This document shows, in pieces, positions 1 through 10,550 of a DNA stretch of 64,000 nt (its first letter is position 1; the number at the start of each line of letters is the position of its first letter). Made by a program: the position numbers and the translations under genes. The stretch covers positions 62,439,610 to 62,503,609 of the forward strand of contig OX411547.1 of assembly GCA_948146395.1 (NCBI GenBank), given 5' to 3'. The DNA is from Fragum whitleyi (taxonomy: Eukaryota > Mollusca > Bivalvia > Cardiida > Cardiidae). Under the pieces are notes generated by a model. That model was not told the DNA's origin. It made no database searches and was given only the letters and a program-made list of their open reading frames with translations.

Positions 1-760
1 TGCTTAGATGGCCCCCTTCCAAAATAGCAAAAAGAATTAAAATCCATGATAAACCCTGGTTGCTATGGCAACCAAAGGTGAAATTTCAAGAAAATCTTAA
101 AAAAATCCCTCTTCTTCTCAACCAGGAGTCCTACAGTCTTAAAAATTTGGCATGGATGATTTATATATAGACCTGAATTAAAATAGCTAAAATCATATAT
201 GTTGGCCACCAGGTGCGGAGCACCAGGGGGGGGGGGGGGAAGTACTTTGGGTTTTGGGTAAATTTAGCGATCTTTAACCTTCTTCGGAACCGGGAGCCCT
301 ACATACAGCCTTGAAAATTCGCATGGACGATCAGCTTATAAACCTTAATTTAAATAATTAAAATCATGACTGTTGGACCACCAAGTGCAGAGCATCTGGG
401 GGGAGAAGTGCTTTGTTGAAAATTTTGAAATCTTTGAGTGTCTACTTCTGATGAACCAGAATCCCTACAGCCTTTATATTTGACATGAATGATCAGCTCA
501 TCGACCCTTTCTGAAAAAGCTAAATTCAGGAATGTTTGGCCACCAGGTGCGGAACACCAGGGGGCGGGAGGGTAGCTTTTCAGAGCAATTCTTAAATCTT
601 CAGTCTTCTTCTTCTGATAACTCATGTGCCCTACAGACTTGAAAAATGGCAAGGATGATCAGCACATGGACCATAATTAGAATAGTTAAAATCATGACCG
701 TTGGCCCTAGGTGCGGAGCCAGCGGGGGAAATGGGTAGTACTTTGTTTAGGGCTTTCCTA
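1..760. repeat. Core D tandem array (~165 bp units)
   Basis: At least four degenerate units are visible. Each has a GGTGCGGAGCACCAGGGG-like block (near 207, 378, 543 and 706), preceded by a stretch resembling 'ccctacagccttgaaaattygcatggaygatcagctcat' in shortened form. Block spacing is about 163-171 bp. The same core recurs at 17290-18690. Short reading frames here are by-products of the repeat. Confidence 0.8.
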
Positions 761-1183
761 TATAGTGAAAGAACAACCTGAACATATGTGCAGTCTGATG
801 TTTGTCTTTATCACTTGTGTTTTTTTTTTCTTTTTTTTTTTAATAACAAAGGTTAAAGAATTTGATTTCAAAAGAAATACTGATTCTCAATAGATGCATC
901 GATTTTAAAGCATTTTTGCCAAAGTTTTTAATTTAGCATGGCAATGATTAAAACAGACAGGAGTGTAATCATGACAAACAACAACAACAACACAATGGCT
1001 GCCGACCTGGATTAAAGCACGTGCCTTGTTTTTTTTTAATGTGTTATTTTCTTTAGTTTTTAAGATCGTGACTCTTTAAGATTTGAATATAGTCAAGTTT
1101 CATTTAAAAATGAAGTGTTTCTAGGGTATGAAAAACAGTGAGTTTATCTGTCAATTTCGAAATTGACAGGTACTAAAACTGAC
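761..1183. other. Intergenic, no gene seen
   Basis: AT-rich sequence with poly-T runs (818-841, 1029-1037) and a short CAA run near 977. I see no coding signal. A CAGGTGAGCGG motif at 1186-1196 resembles the right-end inverted motif of HL-2 elements. Confidence 0.5.
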
Positions 1184-1209
1184 TCAGGTGAGCGGACCAG
1201 GGCCAAACG

Positions 1210-2081
1210 TTCTCATGTTTATATTTATATTTTCCCCATTTTACGTTGTCATTTTTAAAATCAAAGTCCTCAGGAATAAGAGTCACTTTGTTGATACTAC
1301 AGTTGTCGCACGTAGGGTTAAGACACGAGTGTTTGTAATGGTTTGTATTTGCAGATGGGATACATAAAGCCGCATTGCAAAGATCGGACAAAGCCTTAAA
1401 ACGTTGTATGTTTTCTGCTCTGTTCTCTTAAAGAACTTCTTTTGGTACACTGCGCATGTCCTGGATAAAGCCCTCACTTCAACATGTTGACGACGGCAAC
1501 AAGTAACTCTCTCTTTAATGGATGGTGGTCGAAGGAAGTAGGGTTTGCGCTTTTCAAATACTCTTTGTCCAATTCTTATTTCCGGATGATCAATCCTGAA
1601 TTGTTGGTAAACTTCAGTTTGAGTTTTTTCTAGGACGTAGGTTGTATGAGACGAATAAGTTTTAGGACCAATACGTACTTTCTTTACGTCGATATTTTGT
1701 ATTTGCTGGTCTACTGTTCCCACTGCGTATCCAATAGTCAAAAATGATTGCCCTAATGTCTGAATTAATTGCATCACAACGTGTCTTACGTTTGGTGTAT
1801 TCAAACACCGAGTCTGCATCGTGTAAAATTTCTGTGCAAGTTCTGTTTCCTCCTTTGATAGCGGAAGGCTTGATTCCTAGTATTTTCGTCAAATTTGTCG
1901 CTGAACCACGCTTTACTAAGTTTTCACCGCTTACTGACGATTTTACTACTGTTAGCGCAGTCCTCGATTCATCGCTACGACTTCTTTTCACTGTATTTGT
2001 GAAAGACTTGATACATGATAATGTTTCTTCACCAACCCTACTCTCTACATTTCTATTGTTTTCACTACTTTCAGGGATCTG
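1210..2081 (-). pseudogene. Decayed cysteine-rich transposon-type ORF
   Basis: Three minus-strand frames follow each other and must be joined by two frameshifts: about 2081-1700 (rich in S/R/K, with a TKILGIKPSAIKGG segment), 1740-1391, and 1391-1210. The middle frame has a block typical of a protein family found in many invertebrate genomes (IGQRVFEKRKPYFLRPP, then a TCCRRQH segment). The third frame adds C-x4-C-x2-C (CLNPTCDNC) and an aromatic VKWGKYKY segment. The Cys/His residues look like zinc ligands. A pyrimidine-rich AG at about 2082 fits a splice acceptor, so this is probably an internal exon. I recognise the family only as an unnamed, transposon-associated one. The frameshifts make it a relic. 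Confidence 0.55.
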
Positions 2082-3128
2082 AAACAGTCATGAAATATGT
2101 AGTTGATAAAACTAGACACTGATATTTTTGCAATGCTGTCTCGGTTATTAATTTGGTTTATGTGCTATATATAATATACATTTACATGTAATATTGTTAA
2201 AGAATGTGACAAAGTTATGATATTGCCCCTTATCTTTAACCTGGGAAAGCGTTCTTTGTGTCTGTACTTTTTAATATTTTCGTCCCCGTCGTTAACGTGT
2301 GTACAGATACATCATGAAATTACGTTAGTAAAATATATGAACATTTTTCGTCAATCATATGACCAAACCTCGACACTTCCGTTTATCCAAAATGAAGAGA
2401 CGAGGTTATTTTTTACCAAACTAAGATAAAACCTTCAAATGTATCTATACATGTCGGTAAATTTCCGATTTCATCCGTAGCACTTTCTTTATCTTTAGTT
2501 TAAACTTAGCTTTTCGTGACCCGTTTCAAAATAACAATGAAAATAAAAAAAAATACGAGCGTATAATTTGACAGTGGGCTATTATATTTCTAAATACAGT
2601 CTGCTGGGTGCGCGCAGGGTAATTCGATTCGTGGTTTTGTTTTTTCTGTCTACACTTTTGTGCGTATAAATTCGCTGTTTTTTCCTCTTTTCCGCTATGA
2701 CATATCTCCGTTTTCTTTGTCTTGCAGTGGCTACAGATACTGTTTCTTGTAGAACCTTGGTTCTGTCAACATATGGTATGCAATGCATGTATGATTTTTC
2801 TAATCAACAACTGTGAATAAGAGTTACTTGATCATATAAATAAAATATATTCATACATAGTTATCTTAACATTAAGATTTGCAATAATAATTATTGTAAT
2901 GATAATAATGAATAATAAAAAAAGATATTAATTTAAACATTCGATTGGTATTGTAGTAGGCGCTCTTCTAAATATTTCAAATCTTTAATTTCAATGATGG
3001 AAAAATATATATACATGTATTTTAATTCGCTTAAACAGTTTTGAATAAAATTTTGAACAAATATTTAATCATGTAAAATGCTATTTAAAATACTTTAAGT
3101 GCGAACGAATTAGAATTATGACTCTTTT
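2082..3128. other. Intergenic, no gene seen
   Basis: Strongly AT-rich, with TA-rich and TAATAA-like simple sequence around 2880-2930. Short open frames (for example 2217-2429 and 2582-2788) show no family resemblance and no exon-like borders. Confidence 0.5.
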
Positions 3129-4146
3129 TTGATTCTAAACTGTCGTTTATTCCACATATTGAATATTTAAAAAATAAATGCCAAAAGGCACTTAATCTTT
3201 TACATGCTGTATCCAGTATTGATTGGGGAGCCGATAAAAAGGTTCTATTGCGCCTCTATATGGCACTTGTTAGATCAAAGCTAGACTATGGCTTTGTTGT
3301 TTATGGTTCTGCACGCCCTTCATACCTTCGCAAACTTGATACTATTCATAATCAGGGATTGCGTTTGGCGTTGGGCGCATTTAGAACGTCACCAGTTAAC
3401 AGTCTTTATACAGAAGCAAATAACCCTTCCTTGAATTTACGAAGGAAGAAGCTTTATTTACAATATTATTTAAAACTGAAATCAAATCCCAATAATCCTG
3501 CTCTTAAAGTTGTGTTTGATCCAAAATATAGAGAAAAGATAAATAACTCTATACTTCCCTTCAGTTTGCGTTGTGAGGCTCATGTAAATTCTCTAGACTT
3601 TGATCTAGAGGACGTGGCAGAACATATTGTTCCTGATGTTCCTTTGTGGACATATACAAGTCCCACGTTTCTTTATGATCTTGCTTCCAGCAAAAAGGAT
3701 ACAACAGATCCAAGTATTTCAGAACCAAGTTCTTGGAAGTCAAAGAAAAATACACATCTTACGAAGAGATATACACAGACGGTTCTAAGCGAAAGAGTTG
3801 CATCAGCCAAAATTTTAGATGGCGAAAAATATAAATTCCGCCTTCCTAATAACTCATCCATTTTTTCAGCAGAGCTTAAGGCCATTGATCTCGCAATCGA
3901 TCATATGATCGTAGAACGTTTCTCTCGCTATATCATTTATACTGACTATGTCAAGCATGCAAGCGACAGAACACGAGAAAACTGACAATCCCCTTATCGT
4001 AAGATTACTCGATAAAATAGCTCAGCTTAATGATGTTGATCTTGTTTTCTGCTGGTTTCCAAGCCATATTGGTATTCGTGGTAATGAGGAGGCAGATAAA
4101 GCTGCCAAGGATGCATTATCACTTGAAATTTCACCGTGTTATATAT
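3129..4146 (+). pseudogene. LINE ORF2 fragment: RT C-terminal region plus RNase H
   Basis: A 5'-truncated non-LTR retrotransposon ORF2. From about 3129 the frame reads as the region after the RT catalytic core (PHIEYLKNKCQKALNLLHAV, then LRLYMALVRSKLDYGFVVYG and HNQGLRLALGAFRTSPV). An RNase H domain follows: FSAELKAIDLAIDH near 3867, IYTD near 3939, and SHIGIRGNEEADKAAK at about 4060-4107. A frameshift lies near 3945, just after the IYTD motif, so the domain is split between two frames. An RNase H carried after RT points to the I/Nimb side of non-LTR elements. The RT palm, with its catalytic aspartates, is absent. The ORF stops at the 4147 insertion and resumes at 4690. Confidence 0.85.
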
Positions 4147-4690
4147 AAACTATAAATAAATCTAATGGTATTTACCATGTCTATTATTAGAATTAGTCTG
4201 GGAATTTTCCAATTACCTTGACTAATAGGTAAATGTATGTAGAAGATTTTAGATCTTTCTAGAAAGGCCTTTTAGAAAGTGATTCAGACTCTAGAGTATT
4301 CTTATGTTCTATGCTATTCCAGATTGTTCTATAGTATTATATTAAGGGGTTCCGACAGCATTCTTGGTTCACTTGATTTAGACTAATGGTTTCATTTGGT
4401 AGTACTGTGTTAAACTAAAAGGGGATTTCTCGTTATCTTAAAAGTGTGTTTAAAGGCGTGTTTAATTTTGAATTCGGATATTATTGGACTTATTATTTGT
4501 GGACCAGGAACTTAATTAAATTGGATCTAAAATTCAAAACTCTAGGATTAAACATTCAAGGTATTGTAATTTGTTTTTGTATTAGTTTCATATTGTCAAT
4601 AATTCTGTTATTATTGTCAATAAATATTGTTAATTGTAAAGTTTGTTGCTGGCTTCTTTGTTCTTGTTACATTGGCACGTAACAACCGTT
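4147..4690. mobile_element. Unidentified ~545 bp insertion inside the LINE ORF
   Basis: The LINE reading frame stops at 4146 after SPCYI and resumes at about 4696 with PYTDFKPLI. The inserted stretch carries no recognisable coding. It starts near TGTCTATT at 4169 and ends near CGTAACA at 4684, so its ends are compatible with an LTR (TG...CA), but I could not find a convincing target duplication. Confidence 0.45.
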
Positions 4691-5113
4691 CGAAGTACCT
4701 TATACCGATTTTAAACCCTTAATTCATAGTTCTATTCATGATATCTGGAAGAACTGTTGGATTGATCCAGCTAACCAGAATAATAAATTATTTTCTGTTC
4801 GACAGGACCTCGGCGATTGGTTACCTGGTTTCAGGTCATGCCGTCGCGAAGAGCTAATTTGAACTCGATTATGCATTGGTCATTCTTACTTTACACACTC
4901 CTACTTTTTAAAAGGAGAAGAGATGCCAATGTGCATTCCATGCAATGCTCCTCTTACTATCAAACATATTTATATAGATTGTATTGATTTCTCTTTTATC
5001 AGAGACAAATATTTTAAAGTTGATAGTATGAGGCAGCTGTTTGACAATGTCAAATTGGAACTGATTTTTGACTTTCTTAAGGCAATTCATTTATATAATA
5101 AAATCCAATTTTA
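4690..5113 (+). pseudogene. LINE ORF2 C-terminal region, first copy
   Basis: This continues the LINE copy from 3129. The frame reads PYTDFKPLI, then FSVRQDLGDWLPGFRS, a TRLCIGHSYFTHSYFLKG block, C-x2-C (CIPCNAPL), and HIYIDCIDFSFIR. This is the Cys/His-bearing tail usual after RNase H in such elements. A TGA or TAA interrupts it near 4858 (REELI then stop). Conceptual translation ends at the TAG near 5113 after HLYNKIQF. It is about 85% similar by eye to 52497-52790. Confidence 0.8.
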
Positions 5114-5436
5114 GGTTCTATTGACCGTTTCTTCTTTTTTTTTATACAATTTTACCGTCTTTAATAGCTTTTTTGGTTATTATTTCTTTTTGATTTATTA
5201 GTTTACATTGACTTGTTTTATAACGTTGATAACTTGAATTGTAGTACACGAATGAATGATCGCTTTTTTGAATTCTCCGGTCGGGTGGACTCGCACATGG
5301 GCCGTTCTCCTGATCTGGGGAGAGTCCATGTGCTTTCGTGCTCACGTCGGATTATTCCAGTTTTATACATGAGTGTTTGCGCCCAACATGACCTTAGTAG
5401 TCGACGGGCCGTAAAGCAATATGCATTCATTCATTG
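5114..5436 (+). mobile_element. LINE 3' UTR and terminus with ATTC-type tail
   Basis: The same non-coding sequence follows both LINE copies (here and at 52790-53176): a T-rich stretch, a GGGTGGACTCGCACATGG-like block, GTCGGATTATTCCAG, and GCCCAACATGACCTTAGTAG. It ends in CATTCATTCATTG, a short ATTC repeat that marks the 3' end. No poly(A) tail is present, which is typical of some I-like elements. Confidence 0.75.
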
Positions 5437-6060
5437 ATAAGGTTTTTAATTTCATACCTCAGTGAAATGAACAGATACTCTCCTCATCTCTTAAATTGTT
5501 TTTTCTTCTGGGTAGGAATTATATTTTTTTATCTAAGCTTACCATTCATTAAGATTTCACATTAGTTGAGTAGATGAAATGCAAATGTATTTATTTTCAG
5601 GATTATCTCATCTATGGAACATATCCGACCATATCCCTGGTGTATATGAGGAGGTGGAAGTACAAATAGTTGTACATCCCCTATTTGTAAAGATGCAGGC
5701 TATGATATTTAGCAAACAGAATGGTAAAAAAATACTGATATATTTTACAATCAAATCGAAACAATACAACAACCTTTTTTTTTGTTGAATTATATGAATT
5801 TTCAATCTGTAACACCAAAAGTGATAATAAAACTTAGTCTGACCAGGTTGAAAACTATTCAACTATTTTCTAAATGTTATATCAGTTTTTTCCCCAATGA
5901 ATAAAAAATGAGTAATCAGCTACTTTGAAAGCTTGTGGACGAAGATTAAGTCAATTTTCAGCAAAAGTTATGATTGTTTTTTGATGAAAGTCTTTCAAGT
6001 AATACATGCATGCAATACTTCAAATATCTAAAGGGTTCAACCTTAGAAGTAGTCGCATAT
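5437..6060. other. Intergenic, no gene seen
   Basis: No coding, RNA or obvious repeat feature. The short open frames at 5579-5862 overlap on opposite strands and look like chance. Confidence 0.5.
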
Positions 6061-6950
6061 TCGGATAACATTTCATGATTCCTGCTAGAGAGTGAATCAA
6101 AAAAATTGTCATGAAGGCCCCTCTCCCCCTGAAATCAAATGGATCATTCAAATTTTCAATAGGATTTATTCGTGTGATGTGAAATTTACTCTTTCAAATT
6201 TTATAGAGATTAGGCCATATCTGTGGCCTATAGATTATAAACAAGTAAACTGTCATTAAGGCCCATTGTCCTGTGTTATCATATGAACCCTTCCAATTTC
6301 AGTTAGGTATCAATCGTCTGACCTTACAAACAGTTGTCTGAGTTTCATAAAGATTGGGGTCCATACTTGTGGTCTCTAGAGTCTAAACAAGTCCCCTTTT
6401 CCTGTGATATGGCATGGAATCTTCCTATTTCATAAGGGTCATCCTTGTGACCAACAAACATTCTAACCAAGTTTCATGAAAATGAGCCATATTTATGGCC
6501 TCTAGAGTGTAAGTACATAAATCATTGATATCTGGTGACAGACAACACACGACAAAACATTCATTGAGATTTACTCCTTGATGTCTATTTAAAATAGGGG
6601 TAGGGGCATGCAGAGCCCAAATATGACCTAGAGGCATGAAATGAACAAAATTGGTAAAGGTCCACTAGATTAGGTTACATACCAAAATATAAAGGCTCTC
6701 TGCCTTTTGGTTACAGAGAAGATTTTTTTTAAAGAGTTCGCAATTTGTTTCTATGTAAAAAGGGATACACCTGGGTGGTACCAAGATTTGAGCCCAAGGG
6801 ATTGATATGGACATACTTGATAAAGGTCCACTAGATTATGCTTCCTGCAAAATATGAAGGTTTTCCACCCTCTGGTTTCATAATAGATTTTTTTTTCAAG
6901 ATTTCCGCTCTTTGTTTTGTCTGTATAATATGACCTAAAACGGTTGAATT
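6061..6950. repeat. Core B units followed by core C units, truncated
   Basis: 6100-6560 contains three degenerate core B units (gaccatatctgtggcctatag, tggtctctagagtctaaac, atggcctctagagtgtaag), in the opposite orientation to the array at 62600-64000. 6680-6920 contains two core C-like units (CTGCCTTTTGGTTACAGAG, CCACCCTCTGGTTTC). Neither HL end is clear here. Confidence 0.65.
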
Positions 6951-7072
6951 AATTGAAAGCAGGGTGGGATTTTTTGGTTATTTTACGTGTGAGGCAGAGA
7001 GATTAGCAATTGATAATCTACATTTACTTCTTAAGCATCCACAAAAATCATTCCGAAATGTAGATGCTCTTC

Positions 7073-7214
7073 TTAAGGTAGTGGACTCGTAATAGTTTCT
7101 CAACGTTTCTGAAGTAATGAACTCTAACAGTGTTTCCTAATGATTTTCGGTCAACATTGTGAAAGCTCATGAGTGCCGAAATGTTGCGTGCCTATTACAG
7201 TTCCACTACCTTAA
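7073..7214. mobile_element. TTAA-MITE copy 1
   Basis: Bounded by TTAA at 7073-7076 and 7211-7214. The terminal inverted repeats start GGTAGTGG and end CCACTACC. The interior carries CTCATGAGTGCCGAAATG, shared with the other copies (22452, 55563, 56645, 60057). It lies just upstream of the Penelope-like ORF. Confidence 0.8.
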
Positions 7215-7284
7215 TTCAATTCACTAGTGGCAAGTCTAAGTTTGTAAGCCAGCAAATAACTTGAAAAATTTTTGTTACCAGTAG

Positions 7285-8639
7285 TTGGACTGTAAGTGGC
7301 AAAATGCCATCAAGGATATGAAAAGTTTTGACTCTGCCAATACTCCTTTCCACATGAATTCTCAGTTTTCCTACTTCCTGGGTTTCAAAAACCTCCTCTG
7401 TTGTGAAAATAATACATTCTTCTTTAATGGCTCATACTATAGGCAGGTGAAGGGCACTGCCATGGGCACCAAGTTCGCACCGGTATATGCCACTCTAGTC
7501 CTAGGATACCTAGAACAAAAATTATATGATTTAATCGGAACGAAATTTGACTCGAGCTTCCAAAATTACTTTGAAGAAAATGGAAACGCTTCTTAGACGA
7601 TATATTCATTTTATGGAACAAATCAACAGAAGATTTAAACATTTTATCGACTGCTTTAAATACACTGCACGCAGATTTAAAATTTACAATGAACACCAGT
7701 ACGATACAACTACCATTTTTAGACGTTTTGGTAATTAAATCCGGCAATGAAATACAAACAGATATATACTATAAGCCTACGGATAGTAAACAGTACCTCC
7801 TCTTCAACTCATGCCATCCAAAGCACACAAAAGAAAACATACCATTCTGCCTCGCTAGACGCATTTGCGCTATTGTTTCACAGAGATCCATCCTTTTGAA
7901 AAGAATTGATGAATTGAAAAAGTATCTCATGTTTCAAAAATATCCAACTACAATTGTGGAAAATGGCATCAGAAAAGCACTTCTACTGGACAGAAAAAGT
8001 TTACTACAATTAAAAACACACAAAGAGAAACCTAGCATACCCTACGTCTCAACACAAAATCCAAACAACACAGAGTTTTTCAAAATCATTAAGGATAACA
8101 TGACCATTTTGGAAAATGACGATAAAATGCGGGAAGTCATCCAAAATAACGAAATCATTAAAAGTAAAAGACAGCCGCCAAATTTGAAGAAACTCTTAAC
8201 CAGAGCGCGATTCGAGGAACAAGAAGAGGAACCAGAAGTGACAAAATGCAACCGACCCAACTGTGGCCTATGTATCCATTTGATAACAGGCAATCAATTT
8301 ATTTTTAAGAGCGGTAAACAGTTTTCAATAAAGTCCAAAGTCTCTTGTGATGTCAAAAACGTTATTTACGTAATAAGATGTTCAGGCTGTGGTGAAGAAT
8401 ACATCGGGGAGACAGGCGACCAACTACGCAAACGCGTCACAGTCCATAAACAACAAATTCGGAATGAAAGTCTGAGAATACTCAAAATGAGTGAACACGT
8501 CGCAAATTGTGCTAGAACGGCGCAACCCAATTTTAGAATTTTTCCTATGTACAAGATGAACAATGACAATAGTATAATAAGGAAAATTAAAGAAAATTAT
8601 TTCATTAAGGTATTTAATCCAAAATTAAATAGTAAATGA
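7285..8639 (+). pseudogene. Penelope-like element: reverse transcriptase + GIY-YIG endonuclease
   Basis: This encodes the RT and endonuclease of a Penelope-like retroelement, 5'-truncated. The first frame (7285-~7575) covers the RT fingers/palm with YRQVKGTAMGTKFAPVYATL. A frameshift near 7575 leads into one open frame to the TGA at 8637-8639. That frame opens with WKRFLDD (catalytic DD at 7596-7601), then LPFLDV and DIYYKPTDSKQYL, a linker with a zinc-knuckle-like CNRPNCGLC (8247-8273), and a C-terminal GIY-YIG domain (VIYVIRCSGC from about 8358, EYIGETGDQLRKRV from about 8394, then VHKQQIR). The order RT, Cys motif, GIY-YIG is diagnostic of the class. About 450 residues remain; full proteins are nearer 800. 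The missing N-terminal part of the RT is the part preserved in the relic at 51290-51960. A hammerhead ribozyme lies 139 bp after the stop. Confidence 0.92.
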
Positions 8640-8777
8640 TGCTGCATATTGTTTAAACATTATCAAGAACGATAATCTTTTAAAACGTATCTTAACGGAA
8701 GTTATTAGAGTAACGTCCCTGTAATTGACGTTACCTGACGTCGTTTCTACGCGACGTCGCTATTGACAATATTTGAT

Positions 8778-8820
8778 TAACTCCTGAAGATCATAATCAT
8801 ATGTGAAACCGGTTGAGTTA
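8778..8820 (+). ncRNA. Hammerhead ribozyme in the Penelope 3' region
   Basis: All core positions fit. Stem I is TAACTC (8778-8783) with GAGTTA (8815-8820), 6 perfect pairs. The core is CTGAAGA (8784-8790), matching CUGANGA. Stem II is CATA/TATG with a 4-nt loop, flanked by a U-U mismatch. GAA is at 8805-8807. Stem III, ACCGGT (8808-8813), is only 2 bp. The predicted cleavage site is after T8814. Hammerheads with very short stem III are established for Penelope-like elements and probably act as dimers. The mismatch at the base of stem II may lower activity. Confidence 0.75.
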
Positions 8821-8917
8821 TTAAATTGAATTAAATATGTAAATTTGGTATTTTCCTTCAAACTCTTTCTTTTTTCCCGATATCTATATCCGTATTGTTA
8901 TTTTAACAATACTTTAA

Positions 8918-8963
<46 letters not shown>
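8918..8963. repeat. (TA)n microsatellite, left flank of the palindrome
   Basis: An uninterrupted TA run of about 20 repeats. A second TA run at 9220-9261 flanks the other side of the hammerhead palindrome. Confidence 0.9.
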
Positions 8964-8969
<6 letters not shown>

Positions 8970-9034
8970 CCAAGTAAACCAGAACAAGAATTATATAAAT
9001 AAAACAAAAAAACGACACTAGAAATCAATTTTAA

Positions 9035-9078
9035 TAACGTGCCAACCGGTTTCGCTGCTGCTCATCAGGGCGACGTTA
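9035..9078 (-). ncRNA. Hammerhead ribozyme, left arm
   Basis: The exact inverse of the + strand motif at 9148-9191. The reverse complement of CTGATGA lies at 9062-9068, with intact GAA, ACCGGT and stem I. One transcript through both arms would form a long hairpin, which competes with ribozyme folding. Confidence 0.8.
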
Positions 9079-9147
9079 ATAATTTAATGAAACGACGTTA
9101 CCAACGTAACAACGTCACAACGTGGTAACGTCGTTTCATTAAATTAT

Positions 9148-9191
9148 TAACGTCGCCCTGATGAGCAGCAGCGAAACCGGTTGGCACGTTA
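9148..9191 (+). ncRNA. Hammerhead ribozyme, right arm
   Basis: Stem I: TAACGT plus GCC (9148-9157, one bulged C) pairs with GGCACGTTA (9183-9191). Core CTGATGA is at 9158-9164. Stem II is GC-AGCA-GC, GAA is at 9173-9175, and stem III ACCGGT is at 9176-9181. The cleavage site would follow T9182. Every conserved core base is present. Confidence 0.85.
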
Positions 9192-9214
9192 TTAAAATTG
9201 ATTTCTAGTGTCGT

Positions 9215-9257
<43 letters not shown>

Positions 9258-9262
9258 ATATA

Positions 9263-10403
9263 CAGACGGGAGAAAATATAAAAAAAAAAACCTATCTATT
9301 ACCAAATATGTATATAAACCAATGGGAGAAATATAATAAAAAGAAAAAAAAGATATCAATTACTTATCCCTTTTGTGACAAAATAGAAGTTAACTTTTCA
9401 TTGCATGTTTATAATTTCACCAAGATCTTATCCAATTCTCTCAATTCAACTAAACACTGAGGTTGTCTGTATCCTCTTTTCATCGAATTTGAAAGATCTA
9501 AAGAAAAAGTATTTATTGAATTCATACCTCCATTAATGCAAAATAATTATTTTCATATTTGAAATTATGAAGCAAAAATTTGAAAAAATCGCCTTAACAA
9601 GTATCTTATTTTTGGGACTATTATTTTTCCAGCTTACAAATTAGCTGCACACTCAAATCTTTTTCTTTGAAGAAAAAAATACTTCTAGTTGTGTCCACTA
9701 ATTTAAGTGCATTCTGATTGGCTGAATATTTTTTTCATTTATAAATCAAATTAATTCTGAAATTTCGACAAAGATAACAAGTAGTCCCCTAGGAAAGCTG
9801 TTCATTAGAAATAATCAATTTCATTTTTGATACATAAATATCATGCTAGGCCTAAAATATTCCTGCTTTTCAAGGTGGTATAGACCAAGATCAGTCTGCA
9901 AATTTTTGAAGTCTGAATTATTCTATACCACCTGATTTTATTTTAAACCATAGAAGTTTTCAAAACTTATTTTCAAAGTAAACACTGATTTACAATAAGT
10001 GCATTAAGTGCACTCAGATTTAAATCATTTAGTGCCAAATTAGAATAACATGAATGAAAATGTCAAGAGTTTAAATTATACGATAAAAGACTAAAATCAT
10101 AAACACATAATAAATTCACTTCAGGTATTGATACAACGACATATTTTTTTTAGTTTTACACCCATGAATCAAAAAGGGACCATCTGGTGAACTTACTAAA
10201 ATAATTATTATTTCGAAAAAAGGATTGTAATCAACATAGGTCAACTTAATCACAAGATAATAACCTAGAAAGTGGGGAAAATCATTTAAGATTCAGGAAA
10301 TTTGACATTTGCAGGAAGTTTTGACTCGGGTCTAACCAGGTTTGACACTTTCTGTAATTCCGAGATAATCCCTTTTTGCATGACAGGCCACAATTATTTT
10401 AAC
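9263..10403. other. Intergenic, no gene seen
   Basis: No coding signal. A small hairpin lies at 9883-9939 (AGGTGGTATAG paired with CTATACCACCT). Confidence 0.5.
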
Positions 10404-10440
10404 AAGAGGGCCGTTGGCCCTGGGTCGCTCACCGAAAAAA
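10404..10440 (-). mobile_element. Truncated HL element right end
   Basis: ACAAGAGGGCCGTTGGCCC followed by TGGGTCGCTCACC. Read on the minus strand this is inverted motif, hairpin and CTTGT, the right-end plan of the HL elements. The rest of the element is missing. Confidence 0.6.
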
Positions 10441-10550
10441 AGCTTCATTAGGTATGTCCATGCAACCACAGAAAAAGAGATTTTCACTTATTCAATCAGA
10501 TAACATTTGAAATAATCCTCCCCCCCCCTCGGGTCCTCCCCTGGTCATTA

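Larger units (their letters stand above)
9011..9215. repeat. 93-bp inverted repeat carrying a hammerhead core in each arm
   Basis: The left arm (9011-9103) and right arm (9123-9215) are reverse complements around a 19-nt loop. Each arm carries a complete hammerhead core, one per strand. The sequence just left of it (aaaatccaagtaaaccagaa, from 8965) recurs inverted at 44318-44359, so this is a mobile terminal module of the Penelope element. Confidence 0.9.

Noticed and set aside
2582..2788. Basic 68-residue minus-strand frame as first exon of the 1210-2081 ORF
   Set aside because: No donor site in phase and no similarity to the N-terminus of the family.
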